Assembly: GCA_021772985.1 (NCBI GenBank)
Contig: JAJFKX010000035.1
Span: 1-56,913, forward strand
Source: Gammaproteobacteria bacterium
GTDB taxonomy: Bacteria; Pseudomonadota; Gammaproteobacteria; Xanthomonadales; Wenzhouxiangellaceae
Direction: 5' to 3'
DNA length: 56,913 nt
The notes beneath the pieces are model-generated. The model did not search any database, was not told the DNA's origin, and worked only from the letters and a program-made list of their open reading frames with translations. This document shows, piece by piece, positions 25,704 to 34,843 of the stretch. Made by a program: the position numbers and the translations under genes. How positions within the stretch are numbered: position 1 is the stretch's first letter; the number at the start of each line of letters is the position of its first letter.

Positions 25704-26288
25704 ATGAATTTATATCGTGAAGCAATAGTCAAATTCCAGGACATATTAGAAGCAGCAAAGCAAATCGACAATTCGGAGCCGACCGCGATGACACTAGCGA
25801 CGGTGAACGAGAACGGCCAACCCAGAGCACGCACGGTGTTATTAAAAAAAGCTGACGAACGCGGCTTTATGTTTGTCACCAACTCAACTAGCCGAAAAGG
25901 CCGTAACATTACCGCTAATCCACACGCCGCCTTGTGTTTCTATTGGCATATGTTGCATCGGCAAGTACGAGTGGAAGGGACAGTCGAACTAGCCAGTACC
26001 GAAGAAGTCGATGCCTACTGGATAACGCGCCCGCGAGGCAGCCAAATCGGTGCCTGGGCGTCGCAACAATCGCAACCCCTGGACAGCGCCGATACACTAC
26101 TTAAAAGACAAAAAAAATACGAGTTGCAGTACGCCAATGAAACGGTTCCGCGGCCGCCACACTGGTTAGCTTATAGGATCAGGCCAAATCTAATCGAATT
26201 TTGGAAGTCGGGTGACTATCGTCTTCATCAGCGTGTCTGTTATTTGGAATCCAGCGGTGAATGGTCACGGACAATGCTTTATCCTTAA
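25704..26288 (+). CDS. pdxH: Pyridoxamine/pyridoxine 5'-phosphate oxidase
   Basis: A 194-residue protein with AAGGGGA about seven bases before ATG 25704; an earlier in-frame ATG at 25668 lacks one. FMN and substrate motifs of PdxH are present: MTLATVNENGQPRARTVLLK, FVTNSTSRKGRNITANP, RQVRVEGTVE, SQIGAWASQQSQP, and the tail VPRPPHWLAYRI...EFWKSGDYRLHQR. It makes PLP from PNP or PMP. It is somewhat shorter than E. coli PdxH (218), lacking part of the N-terminal arm. In the island it could supply PLP to the fold-III decarboxylase-like protein or to the THI5-like protein. It ends directly against the IS256 remnant. Confidence 0.9.
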   Translation: MNLYREAIVKFQDILEAAKQIDNSEPTAMTLATVNENGQPRARTVLLKKADERGFMFVTNSTSRKGRNITANPHAALCFYWHMLHRQVRVEGTVELASTEEVDAYWITRPRGSQIGAWASQQSQPLDSADTLLKRQKKYELQYANETVPRPPHWLAYRIRPNLIEFWKSGDYRLHQRVCYLESSGEWSRTMLYP

Positions 26289-26459
26289 GTGGTCCGGCAG
26301 GCGACACAGCAGAAAGCCGAAGAGGTGATCTGTAATTTCCGGGAGATGAAGTTGAAAATAGCGGTGGACCTGATGGAGGCATCGATTAATGAAACCTTGA
26401 GTTACGATGCCTATTCACCTTCTGCGCATTGGGTTATGAGTAAGCTAAGCGACTGTTAG
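26289..26459 (+). pseudogene. IS256-family (mutator) transposase fragment
   Basis: In frame right after the pdxH stop, 56 codons read QQKAEEVICNFREMKLKIAV, then DLMEASINETLSYDAY and HW. This matches the conserved C-terminal stretch of IS256-type transposases that precedes the HWRRIRTNN motif, which is lost here. Neither the catalytic domain nor the ends of an element are visible. It marks the right edge of the island. Confidence 0.65.
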
Positions 26460-26544
26460 CATCAGCCATTTCCTATTATTTACAAACAGGCGTAAAACAG
26501 CTAGCACTATCTGAGTCGAATGGTAAACAAAATCAGGTCTTGGA

Positions 26545-27135
26545 TTATGTTTCCGGTGGCGATTCAATCAGAAACCACATAGCAGAGTTAAACCCTGCCT
26601 GATCAGCGTTGAATCGCTGGCTTTTTATCATCGGGCTGTTGCCATCGCAATGCCAGTGATAAGGTGATTTTTGTAAGACAACAGATTCTGGGATTTTAAT
26701 GCTGTTAGGGTTTTGCTGACAATAAGCTTGTACCTCAGGCGTGGCTTTGCGGCTGAAGTTTAATTTCACATTGCATTCCAGATTATTCTGGGGAAAACAG
26801 GCATAAACACTGTTGGCCATGCATCGCCAGCTGATCCGGCCAGGATCCCAGGTTGTTGGTAATTGATTGGCCTGAGATAAAATTTGTTGCAATGCTTCAG
26901 CAACAATATTGGGCAGGCTTTCACCAGTGTAATTGTGTTCAGGCTGGTTCAGTAACTCCATGGCTTGACAGTAAGCGAAGATGTCATCGAACTGGGGCAG
27001 AGCGGGGTCGATTGAAGTTATGATTTGATCGGGTGTGTTCGAGCTGGGTGAATCACTGGAGCCGCAAGCAACCAGTACTGATATGCAGATTGTTATCAGT
27101 AACACCCCCAATAGGTATTGTATTGTAGTGCGCAT
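26545..27135 (-). CDS. Hypothetical lipoprotein
   Basis: A 196-residue protein starting MRTTIQYLLGVLL. A signal with lipobox LVAC ends near residue 23, followed by a Ser/Pro/Asn-rich linker. The mature part has six to seven cysteines and no known domain (YCQAMELLNQPEHNYTGE, WRCMANSVYACFPQNNLEC, WHCDGNSPM), suggesting a disulfide-stabilised envelope protein. The open frame extends 16 codons upstream but those codons lack signal character. It belongs to the host side of the island boundary. Function unknown. Confidence 0.6.
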   Translation of the reverse strand: MRTTIQYLLGVLLITICISVLVACGSSDSPSSNTPDQIITSIDPALPQFDDIFAYCQAMELLNQPEHNYTGESLPNIVAEALQQILSQANQLPTTWDPGRISWRCMANSVYACFPQNNLECNVKLNFSRKATPEVQAYCQQNPNSIKIPESVVLQKSPYHWHCDGNSPMIKSQRFNADQAGFNSAMWFLIESPPET

Positions 27136-27319
27136 ACTAATTTTCCCACCCCCGTGCTCTGCAAGCTTGTAGTACACGTCCAAGCTTTATCTGTATAAAC
27201 CATCATAACCTAAAGTGGTTCCAAATATAAAAACAAGCTTGCAAGATGAGCAGGAATTTAGGATACTACGCGGTCCCGTTGCCACGGGAATTCCTTGCTT
27301 CACCAACCTTTTTGGATTG

Positions 27320-27372
27320 GGAGGCTTCCGGCAGTGCTTTGATGACTGCCAGTGAACCCATAAGGAGTCACA
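27320..27372 (+). promoter_or_regulatory. Possible S6:S18 autoregulatory leader of rpsF
   Basis: A stem forms between GGCAGT (27330-27335) and ACTGCC (27345-27350), just after a CCG, with GGAGGCTTCC before it. AAGGAG follows eight bases upstream of the rpsF ATG. Many bacteria have an rpsF leader RNA that binds the S6:S18 complex through a stem with a CCG bulge. The fit here is by position and rough shape only. Confidence 0.3.
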
Positions 27373-27810
27373 ATGAGACATTATGAAGTGGTGTTTCTGG
27401 TCCACCCTGACCAGAGCGAGCAAGTGCCCGGGATGATTGAACGTTACCGTACACTGGTGGAAAGCAACAGTGGTACGATCCACCGATTGGAAGATTGGGG
27501 TCGCAGGATGCTGGCTTATCCAATTGTAAAAGTGGCTAAAGCGCATTACGTTTTGATGAACATTGAATGTGGTCAGGACGTGCTGGACGAGTTGGAAGGG
27601 ATTTTCCGTTTCAATGACGCCATTTTGCGTCACCTGACCATTCGCCAACAGGATGCGGTCACCGAAAAATCCAGCATCATGGTTGAGACCGAAGAAGAAG
27701 ATCAGCGCAGCCGTAAACGCAGCGAGTATCGGCAAGTCAGTCGCGATGACAGTTATGCAGAAGATAACCCGAAAGAAGATGCTAAAAACAAAAGTGGTGA
27801 GGAGCAATAA
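27373..27810 (+). CDS. rpsF: 30S ribosomal protein bS6
   Basis: A 145-residue bS6. It begins [20 protein letters not shown] and keeps the core [24 protein letters not shown] and LRHLTIRQ. An acidic/basic C-terminal tail (from about residue 100) is longer than in the shortest bS6 proteins but common in gammaproteobacteria. bS6 pairs with bS18 on the 30S platform. It starts the rpsF-rpsR-rplI operon, with two bases between its stop and rpsR. Confidence 0.97.
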   Translation: MRHYEVVFLVHPDQSEQVPGMIERYRTLVESNSGTIHRLEDWGRRMLAYPIVKVAKAHYVLMNIECGQDVLDELEGIFRFNDAILRHLTIRQQDAVTEKSSIMVETEEEDQRSRKRSEYRQVSRDDSYAEDNPKEDAKNKSGEEQ

Positions 27811-27812
27811 TC

Positions 27813-28037
27813 ATGGCTAGAAATTTCCGTCGTCGTAAGTATTGCCGTTTTTCTGCAGAAGGTATCAAGTATGTAGACTACAAGGACCTGAAAATCCTGC
27901 GCCAGTTTATTGGTGATACCGGGAAGATTGTTCCTAGCCGTATTACCGGCACCAAAGCCCGTTATCAGCGGCAGTTATCCACTGCTGTAAAGCGAGCCCG
28001 TTTTCTGGCATTACTGCCGTATACCGATAATCATTGA
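27813..28037 (+). CDS. rpsR: 30S ribosomal protein bS18
   Basis: A 74-residue bS18 of normal length, with [20 protein letters not shown] and the rRNA-binding end [20 protein letters not shown] before [10 protein letters not shown]. No priB gene lies between rpsF and rpsR, unlike in enterics. Spacing to rplI is 10 bases, so it is part of the same operon. Confidence 0.98.
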   Translation: MARNFRRRKYCRFSAEGIKYVDYKDLKILRQFIGDTGKIVPSRITGTKARYQRQLSTAVKRARFLALLPYTDNH

Positions 28038-28047
28038 GGTAGCTGTC

Positions 28048-28500
28048 ATGGAATTGATATTACTGGAAAAAGTACAAAACCTTGGCGGCCTAGGTGATCG
28101 GGTAAACGTTAAACCAGGCTATGGTCGTAATTACCTGTTGCCAACCGGTAAAGCGGTGCCGGCTACTGCTGATAACCTGGAAGCGTTTGAAGCCCGCAAA
28201 GCAGAGCTGGAACAGGCTGAATCTGAAAAACTTGGTGCTGCCCAGTCACGTAAAGATGCGTTAGTAGACTACACCGTCGAGCTTTCTGCCAATGTTAGCC
28301 CCGAAGGCCGTTTATACGGTTCTATTGGTGCTCGCGAATTGGCTGAGCACCTGACAGATAAGGGTTATGCGGTAGCCAAGAGTGAAGTCATTTTGAGCGA
28401 GGGGCCGATTCGTGTGCCGGGCGAATATGATATTCCTCTGCAACTACATGCGGACGTCGAATCGATCATTAAGGTAATAGTTATCGGCGTAGAAGCCTGA
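28048..28500 (+). CDS. rplI: 50S ribosomal protein bL9
   Basis: A 150-residue bL9 with the N-terminal RNA-binding domain MELILLEKVQNLGGLGDRVN followed by VKPGYGRNYLLP, a long central helix rich in Glu/Ala/Lys, and the C-terminal domain (LYGSIGARELAEHL, IRVPGEYDIPLQLHADVE). Length and motifs are normal. It is third in the operon; dnaB follows after 59 bases. Confidence 0.98.
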   Translation: MELILLEKVQNLGGLGDRVNVKPGYGRNYLLPTGKAVPATADNLEAFEARKAELEQAESEKLGAAQSRKDALVDYTVELSANVSPEGRLYGSIGARELAEHLTDKGYAVAKSEVILSEGPIRVPGEYDIPLQLHADVESIIKVIVIGVEA

Positions 28501-28559
28501 GCATCCGGGTGGCTGAAATAGCTGTCGCTGACCAGCAGTTGTTGGTTTAACCGTCGATC

Positions 28560-29942
28560 ATGGCGGAAATCCAGCACACGCAATCAGTTGCCGAAGCCAA
28601 TAAGCCTCCCAGTGCCATTGAAGCCGAGCAGGCTCTGCTCGGTTGCCTGCTATTAAACCCCCGTTGTTACGATCAGGTTGTTGATCGAATTTCCGCTGAA
28701 GACTTTTATCGTGAAGATCATGCTGAAATCTATACGGCATTCATTGATCTAACCGAAAACAAGCAAAGCGGTGATGCCGTTACCGTGGCTGAGTGGTTTG
28801 CTTCCCGCGATAAATCTGATCTGGTGGCAGGTGGTGCTTACCTGACCATGCTGGCCAACAGCGTGGCCAGTGCTGCAAATGTGGTGGCCTACGCAGACAT
28901 TGTCAGGGAAAAATCGGTATTGCGGCAGCTAATCGATATCGGTACTGAAATTGCTGGTGATGCCTACCGCCCGGATGGCCGCGACGCTGAGACCATTTTG
29001 GAAAAGGCTGAGCAGGAAATTTTCAAAATTGCTGAACAGGGTACCCAACGGCGCAGTAATTTTGTGCATGTCGAAGCATTGCTCAAAGAGTCCTACGAGA
29101 AAATTGAAGAGTTAAGCAGTAAGACTGGCGACATCACCGGTGTCGCTTCAGGTTTTACGGATCTGGATAATCGTACTTCCGGCCTGCAACCTTCGGATTT
29201 GATTATTGTTGCTGGGCGCCCGGCTATGGGTAAGACCACCCTGGCAATGAATATTGCTGAAAGCGCAGCAATCAGACATCAGGTGCCGGTAGGTATATTC
29301 AGTATGGAAATGTCGGCTCAGCAACTGGTGTTTCGGATGTTTTCGTCATTGGGTGCGATTAATCAAAAACGGCTGCGCACCGGCAAGCTGGAAGATACCG
29401 ACTGGGATGGATTGAACTCTGCTTTCAGGATGCTGAAGCAAGCACCTATTTACATTGATGAAACGCCCGCGCTGTCCCCGGCACAGATTCGTGCCCGTGC
29501 TCGCCGGATGCGCCGTGAGCATAAAATCGGTCTGATTGTGATTGATTATCTGCAGTTGATGCAAGTGCCTAATAACCGGGAAAACCGAGCCACAGAAATT
29601 GCGGAAATCTCACGTGGTTTGAAGGCCCTGGCCAAGGAGTTGAGCGTGCCGGTGATTGCTTTGTCACAGCTCAATCGGGCATTGGAGCAACGCCCCAACA
29701 AGCGCCCTGTAATGGCGGATTTGAGAGAATCCGGTTCAATTGAACAGGACGCTGACTTAATCTTGTTTATTTATCGAGATGAAGTTTACAATCAGGACAG
29801 TCCTTCTAAAGGCATGGCGGAAGTTATTATCGGCAAGCATCGTAATGGTGCCACTGGGATGCTTGAGTTGCTGTTTCAAGGTGAGTTTTTACGTTTCCAG
29901 AATTATAGTCATGCTGACGACATTTACAGCAATATGCCATAG
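28560..29942 (+). CDS. dnaB: Replicative DNA helicase DnaB
   Basis: A 460-residue hexameric helicase that opens the replication fork. The N-terminal domain (PPSAIEAEQALLGCLLLNP) is followed by a linker and the RecA-like domain with Walker A GRPAMGKTTLAMNIAE, Walker B LIVIDYLQLM, the SQLNRALEQRPNKRPVMADL segment and DLRESGSIEQDADLI. No intein is present. Its place after rplI and before alr is the common gammaproteobacterial order. Confidence 0.98.
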   Translation: MAEIQHTQSVAEANKPPSAIEAEQALLGCLLLNPRCYDQVVDRISAEDFYREDHAEIYTAFIDLTENKQSGDAVTVAEWFASRDKSDLVAGGAYLTMLANSVASAANVVAYADIVREKSVLRQLIDIGTEIAGDAYRPDGRDAETILEKAEQEIFKIAEQGTQRRSNFVHVEALLKESYEKIEELSSKTGDITGVASGFTDLDNRTSGLQPSDLIIVAGRPAMGKTTLAMNIAESAAIRHQVPVGIFSMEMSAQQLVFRMFSSLGAINQKRLRTGKLEDTDWDGLNSAFRMLKQAPIYIDETPALSPAQIRARARRMRREHKIGLIVIDYLQLMQVPNNRENRATEIAEISRGLKALAKELSVPVIALSQLNRALEQRPNKRPVMADLRESGSIEQDADLILFIYRDEVYNQDSPSKGMAEVIIGKHRNGATGMLELLFQGEFLRFQNYSHADDIYSNMP

Positions 29943-29974
29943 CAAAGTGTAGTTTTTACTGTCTCTGTTCGCTT

Positions 29975-31042
29975 ATGAGCCGTTCCACCATCGCACGCAT
30001 CAACACCCACGCACTGCAGCAAAATCTGCAGGTAATGGGTCGACGTGCGCCCGATTCCCGGGTAGCGGCAGTGGTTAAGGCTGATGGTTATGGTCATGGG
30101 TTAGTGACGGTAGCAAAAGCGCTGCAAAATGCCGACATGCTGGCAGTTGCAACTGTCGATGAAGCACTGCAATTAAGAGAGACTGGAATTGAAACCGAGG
30201 TGCTGGTGCTGGAAGGATTTCATGACCAGGACGAATTGCTGGCTGTACAACAACAGCAGCTGGTGCCGGTGGTACATGCTGAGCATCAACTGGCAGTATT
30301 ACGGGATAATCCTGAAGTTCAGCTGAAACAGGCCTGGCTAAAACTGGAAACGGGTATGCACCGTTTGGGTTTTATAGCCGGCCAGGCATCTAAGCTGTAT
30401 CAAAGATTGCAGACGTGTTGTACCCAACCAGTGGTGTTGATGACCCATTTAGCCAACGCTGAACAGGAAAACGCCAGTAACGACAATCAATTGAAAGCAT
30501 TTGATCAGGCTATTGTTGGCTTATCTGCGGAGCATAGTATTGCCAATTCAGCAGCCGCCTGGAAATTACCTGAAACCCGGCGTGATTGGATCAGGCCAGG
30601 GATAATGCTGTACGGAATTTCACCTTTCGCAGATCAAACCGGCACTGAAATGGGCTTTAAGCCGGCAATGCACTTATGCAGTGAAATTATTGCAATACAT
30701 GATTGCAAAGCAGGTGATTCGATTGGTTATGGGTCACGCTACCAATGCCGGCAGGATACCCGGATTGCAGTAGTGGCAATTGGATATGGCGATGGTTATC
30801 CGCGGCATGTGCGTGATGGTGCTCCGGTTTGGGTGGCGGGGCAGCAAGCCAAGTTGGCGGGCATGCCTTCAATGGATATGTTGACTGTTGAATTGCCGGC
30901 TGATAGTTGGGCCACCATTGGTGATCAGGTGGAGCTTTGGGGTGAGCATATTGCTGTGGAGGAAATCGCAGCCTATGCCAACACTGTTGCCTATGAGCTG
31001 GTCTGTCAGATCACAGCCAGGGTTAAAAAAGAGGTTATCTAG
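29975..31042 (+). CDS. alr: Alanine racemase
   Basis: A 355-residue PLP enzyme making D-alanine for peptidoglycan. The PLP lysine lies in AVVKADGYGHG near residue 35. The catalytic Tyr region reads SIGYGSRYQCRQDTRIAVVA and IGYGDGYPR; the C-terminal domain has AGMPSMDMLTVEL. Length is normal. The gene follows dnaB by 32 bases, and its stop touches that of the convergent pspF-like gene. Confidence 0.96.
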   Translation: MSRSTIARINTHALQQNLQVMGRRAPDSRVAAVVKADGYGHGLVTVAKALQNADMLAVATVDEALQLRETGIETEVLVLEGFHDQDELLAVQQQQLVPVVHAEHQLAVLRDNPEVQLKQAWLKLETGMHRLGFIAGQASKLYQRLQTCCTQPVVLMTHLANAEQENASNDNQLKAFDQAIVGLSAEHSIANSAAAWKLPETRRDWIRPGIMLYGISPFADQTGTEMGFKPAMHLCSEIIAIHDCKAGDSIGYGSRYQCRQDTRIAVVAIGYGDGYPRHVRDGAPVWVAGQQAKLAGMPSMDMLTVELPADSWATIGDQVELWGEHIAVEEIAAYANTVAYELVCQITARVKKEVI

Positions 31043-32059
31043 TTACGAATTGGATTGCCGTTTGGGTGAGATGTCGTATTTACGCAATAATCCGCGGAAC
31101 TGATGGTAACTCAGGCCCAGTAATTTTGCTGCTTCATTTTGATGGTAGTGGGCCTTGGCCAGGGCTTGTTCAATGCGTTTGATTTCATAAGCCTGTGCTT
31201 CCGCCTGCAAATCAATGGGCCATTCTGCCGGTGCATCAGTTGAGTCTGTGGCTGCCGCTGTGGCTGAATGCATGGCAGGACGCCAGGGTGAGATAAATGG
31301 GTCAAACTGGATATCGGTGATCGGCTGCTCAGGATCCTGCATCCGATAGACTGCACGCTCAATCAGGTTTTTCAGCTCGCGAATGTTACCAGGCCATTGA
31401 TACTCCAGCAGTTGTTGTTCAACAGAGTTGCTGAAGCCGGGAAATAGATCACGGCCCAGTTCGCTGGACATTTTCACGGCGAAGTGATCGGCTAGTTGCA
31501 AAATATCTTCCCGCCGGGCGCGTAATGGCGGTAAGGTAATCACATCAAATGCCAGCCGATCAAGCAGGTCTGCACGGAAAAAACCCTGTTCAACCAATGT
31601 CGGTAAATCTTGGTTGGTGGCGGCGATAACCCGCACATCAACATTTACCGGGCGGGAGCCACCAATTCGCTCGAAGGTCCCATATTCAATCACCCGCAAC
31701 AGTTTCTCTTGAACTGTCATCGGGGCATTGGATAGCTCATCCAGAAACAGGCTGCCGTGGTCAGCTTGCTCAAATCTTCCGCGGCGCATTTTTTGCGCGC
31801 CGGTAAATGCCCCCGCCTCATGGCCGAACAGTTCTGATTCCAACAGACTTTCCGGGAGCGCGGCGCAGTCCATTTTGATAAATGCCTGATCCCAGCGTGG
31901 TGATAAAAAGTGCAGCCGTTCTGCTATTAATTCTTTGCCGGTGCCGCGTTCTCCTATCACCAGCGCGCTACGATTGAGCAGCGCCAGTTGCGAAGTTTGC
32001 TCTAATACCTCTAAAAAGGCTGGCGAGGAGCCGATAAATTCCTGTTTGGGCCGAACCAT
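31043..32059 (-). CDS. pspF: Sigma-54 activator, PspF type
   Basis: A 338-residue AAA+ enhancer-binding protein with no N-terminal receiver domain, as in PspF. Walker A is GERGTGKELI, the sigma-54 contact loop is EAGAFTGAQ, Walker B is GSLFLDELSNAP, and the arginine-finger region RADLLDRLAFDVITLPPLRA follows. The C-terminal Fis-type helix-turn-helix is NEAAKLLGLSYHQFRGLLRK. PspF drives the phage-shock response and is held by PspA; no pspA is seen nearby, so another target set is possible. Confidence 0.88.
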   Translation of the reverse strand: MVRPKQEFIGSSPAFLEVLEQTSQLALLNRSALVIGERGTGKELIAERLHFLSPRWDQAFIKMDCAALPESLLESELFGHEAGAFTGAQKMRRGRFEQADHGSLFLDELSNAPMTVQEKLLRVIEYGTFERIGGSRPVNVDVRVIAATNQDLPTLVEQGFFRADLLDRLAFDVITLPPLRARREDILQLADHFAVKMSSELGRDLFPGFSNSVEQQLLEYQWPGNIRELKNLIERAVYRMQDPEQPITDIQFDPFISPWRPAMHSATAAATDSTDAPAEWPIDLQAEAQAYEIKRIEQALAKAHYHQNEAAKLLGLSYHQFRGLLRKYDISPKRQSNS

Positions 32060-32136
32060 AAGTTATTAACCAACTGGGTACAACATCAGTACATATTATT
32101 ATGAGCTAGGTTCATAGGATATGCGACAATTCATAA

Positions 32137-33498
32137 ATGGCAAAAGTTAAGACCCAATTTGTATGCTCGGACTGTGGAGCAGACTACCCCAAGTGGGCCG
32201 GTCAATGTATGGAATGCAACGCCTGGAATACTTTGCAGGAAATACGCCTGGCAACAAAAACGTCTGCTCGAAGCGCCAGTTTTGCCGGCGCTGATACGGC
32301 TGAGATTATCTGCCTGGATAAGATTGATATGCACGATCAACCGCGGCAGCAAACCGGACTTGCCGAGCTTGACCGGGTTTTGGGCGGAGGGTTGGTGCCG
32401 GGCTCGGTAACTTTGATAGGTGGTGATCCCGGAATTGGCAAGTCTACATTATTGATTCAAGTTCTGGCGGCGATGTCGCAAAACCAGACATGCCTGTATG
32501 TTACCGGTGAAGAGTCAGCACAGCAGGTGGCAATGCGCGCCCGGCGATTGCAATTGCCAGTGGAAAAACTGAATTGCCTCACGGAAACCTCTGCTGAGCG
32601 TATCACCAGCAAAGCCAACAGCAGCAAACCCAGTCTACTGGTGATCGATTCTATCCAAACCATCTACAGCGAGGCTTTGCAATCTGCGCCTGGCAGTGTT
32701 TCGCAGGTGCGTGATGCCAGTGCCCAGTTGGTGCGTTATGCAAAGCAAACCGGATGCGCAGTATTCTTGGTTGGTCATGTCACCAAAGAAGGCCATCTGG
32801 CCGGGCCCAGAGTGCTGGAACACATGGTTGATACCGTATTGTATTTTGAAAGTGACAGTGGCAGCCGGTTCCGGGTAATACGGGCAATCAAAAACCGCTT
32901 CGGGGCGGTAAACGAACTGGGAGTGTTTGCCATGACCGACCGTGGTTTGCGTGAAGTCAGCAATCCGTCAGCAATGTTTCTGGCGCAACGGGAAACGACA
33001 GTTCCCGGAAGCTGTGTGCTGGTTACCCGCGAAGGTACCCGGCCATTATTGGTAGAAGTCCAGGCATTGGTTGATACCACCAGTATCGGGCACCCACGGC
33101 GGGTAGCAGTTGGTGTTGATGCGCAACGTATCAATATGTTGCTGGCGGTAGTGCACCGGCACGCAGGTATAGCAGTGCATGACCAGGATGTATATGTGAA
33201 TGTTGTCGGTGGCTTACGGATTACCGAGACCGCCAGCGATCTGGCAGTGGTGCTGGCCATTTTATCGAGCCTGCGTAATCGTGCTCTACCTGATGATTTG
33301 GCGGCTTTTGGTGAAATTGGTTTATCTGGAGAATTGCGCCCTGTTCCTAATGGTGAAGAGCGGGTTAAGGCGGCTGTGGGGCAGGGCTTTCGGCGGATAC
33401 TGTTACCTTTGGGTAATCAAAAAGGTTTAAAAGCGCCACAAGACTGCGAATTACTGGCCGCCAGCAGTCTGCAAAAAGCATTGGATTTATTGGACTAG
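32137..33498 (+). CDS. radA: DNA repair protein RadA
   Basis: A 453-residue RadA/Sms. The N-terminal C4 zinc finger is CSDCGADYPKWAGQCMEC, Walker A is GGDPGIGKSTLL, and the RadA-specific KNRFG motif is seen in AIKNRFGAVNELG. The C-terminal Lon-like domain includes RRVAVGVDAQRINMLLAVVH and LSGELRPVPNGEERV. It assists recombination and branch migration. It stands alone in front of an amino-acid permease gene. Confidence 0.97.
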   Translation: MAKVKTQFVCSDCGADYPKWAGQCMECNAWNTLQEIRLATKTSARSASFAGADTAEIICLDKIDMHDQPRQQTGLAELDRVLGGGLVPGSVTLIGGDPGIGKSTLLIQVLAAMSQNQTCLYVTGEESAQQVAMRARRLQLPVEKLNCLTETSAERITSKANSSKPSLLVIDSIQTIYSEALQSAPGSVSQVRDASAQLVRYAKQTGCAVFLVGHVTKEGHLAGPRVLEHMVDTVLYFESDSGSRFRVIRAIKNRFGAVNELGVFAMTDRGLREVSNPSAMFLAQRETTVPGSCVLVTREGTRPLLVEVQALVDTTSIGHPRRVAVGVDAQRINMLLAVVHRHAGIAVHDQDVYVNVVGGLRITETASDLAVVLAILSSLRNRALPDDLAAFGEIGLSGELRPVPNGEERVKAAVGQGFRRILLPLGNQKGLKAPQDCELLAASSLQKALDLLD

Positions 33499-33523
33499 AT
33501 TTAATTAGAGGTTGATTAATGCT

Positions 33524-34798
33524 ATGAGCCAAACCGACATCACATTGAAACGGGTAGTATCGCGCTGGCAGATAGTTGGTTTGGCAATTAATGACGTGGT
33601 CGGTAGTGGGATTTACTTGTTGCCTGCTGCAGCAGCAGCGCTGCTCGGATGGGCCAGTTTATGGGCGGTGCTGGTGGCTGGGTTGGCGGTGAGTTTGCTG
33701 GTTCTGTGTTATGCCCAGGCAGCCAGTTATTTTGACCAACCGGGAGGCAGTTATTTATATGCCCGTGAAGCATTTGGCAGTTTTATCGGTTTTGAATGCG
33801 GCTGGATGACCTGGTTAACCCGAATTGCATCGGCCGCTGCGCTAAGTAATGGCTTGGCACAAGCGGTTGCTCATTTCTGGCCGTTTGCCGGTACCGGGCT
33901 GGGTCAGATTTTGGTTGTGGTGCTGTCATTGGCAATCTTGACCTGGATCAATGTGATTGGCGTCAAAGCCGCCGCCAGGACCGGGGTGGTGTTTGTATTG
34001 GTTAAGCTGGTACCGCTGGCAGTATTTATTCTGATCGGGTTGTTCTATGTTGACTGGTCAGGAGTGAATGGTATCGGCCTGCCACCATTAAATAACCTGG
34101 GTGAGGCCGCTTTATTATTATTATTTGCGTATGCCGGCTTTGAAAACACGCCCGCCGCCGCCGGGGAATATAAGAATCCTCAGCGTGATGTGCCATTTGC
34201 GCTGATCACCATGATTGTCAGCATCACAGTGATTTACACCTTGGTGCAGTTGGTTGCATTAGGCACGTTACCTGGATTGGTTGCATCCAACTCGCCGTTG
34301 GCTGAGGCAGCCGGTTTGTTTGCTGGACAATGGGCGGCACTGTTGTTAACCATAGGAGCCGCCATCTCGATTATGGGTACCAATAACAACACGATGTTGT
34401 TTGGCCCGCGTTATGCCTATGCCTTATCTGTAGATGGGTTTGGTCCGCAGGCATTAGCCAGAATTCATCCACGTTTCCGCACCCCGGCGGTAGCGATTTT
34501 GACCCAGGGTGCGATAGCGGTGGCACTGGCTTTATCAGGGACATTTGTGCAATTGGTATTGTTGTCGATAGTGGCGCGCTTGACGACCTATATCACCACT
34601 ACAGCAGCTTTGCTGATATTACAGCGGCGTTATACCGATAAACCGGGGGCGTTAAAGCTGGCGGGTGGCCCATTGATACCAGTGCTGGCTCTTATGCTGT
34701 CATTGGCGCTGTTGGCCAGCGCTACCTGGGCCAATTTATTGGCGGCATTGATAGCGCTGATCATTGGTGCCGGTGTTTATTTCTTTAGGCGCAGCTAG
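33524..34798 (+). CDS. APC-superfamily amino acid permease
   Basis: A 424-residue inner-membrane transporter with about 12 hydrophobic segments. The family opening is clear: QIVGLAINDVVGSGIYLLPA, the G-S-G-I substrate/cation loop, then YFDQPGGSYLYAREAFG and FAYAGFENTPAAAGEYKNPQ. I use ATG 33524 (MSQTD); an out-of-frame ATG lies five bases earlier and TTG 33512 is in frame. Substrate unknown; amino acids or amines are typical. Convergent with the CorB-like gene. Confidence 0.85.
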   Translation: MSQTDITLKRVVSRWQIVGLAINDVVGSGIYLLPAAAAALLGWASLWAVLVAGLAVSLLVLCYAQAASYFDQPGGSYLYAREAFGSFIGFECGWMTWLTRIASAAALSNGLAQAVAHFWPFAGTGLGQILVVVLSLAILTWINVIGVKAAARTGVVFVLVKLVPLAVFILIGLFYVDWSGVNGIGLPPLNNLGEAALLLLFAYAGFENTPAAAGEYKNPQRDVPFALITMIVSITVIYTLVQLVALGTLPGLVASNSPLAEAAGLFAGQWAALLLTIGAAISIMGTNNNTMLFGPRYAYALSVDGFGPQALARIHPRFRTPAVAILTQGAIAVALALSGTFVQLVLLSIVARLTTYITTTAALLILQRRYTDKPGALKLAGGPLIPVLALMLSLALLASATWANLLAALIALIIGAGVYFFRRS

Positions 34799-34843
34799 CC
34801 CGCATATTTTCCTGGCATTCGAACACCTTATGGGCTGCCGCAG

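Noticed and set aside
26460-27240. Right attachment site matching the tRNA-Ser 3' end
   Set aside because: I looked for the TTCGAATCCCTCCCTCTCC region and found no copy here.
27187-27807. Long minus-strand frame over rpsF
   Set aside because: rpsF on the plus strand is certain; the antisense frame is a by-product.
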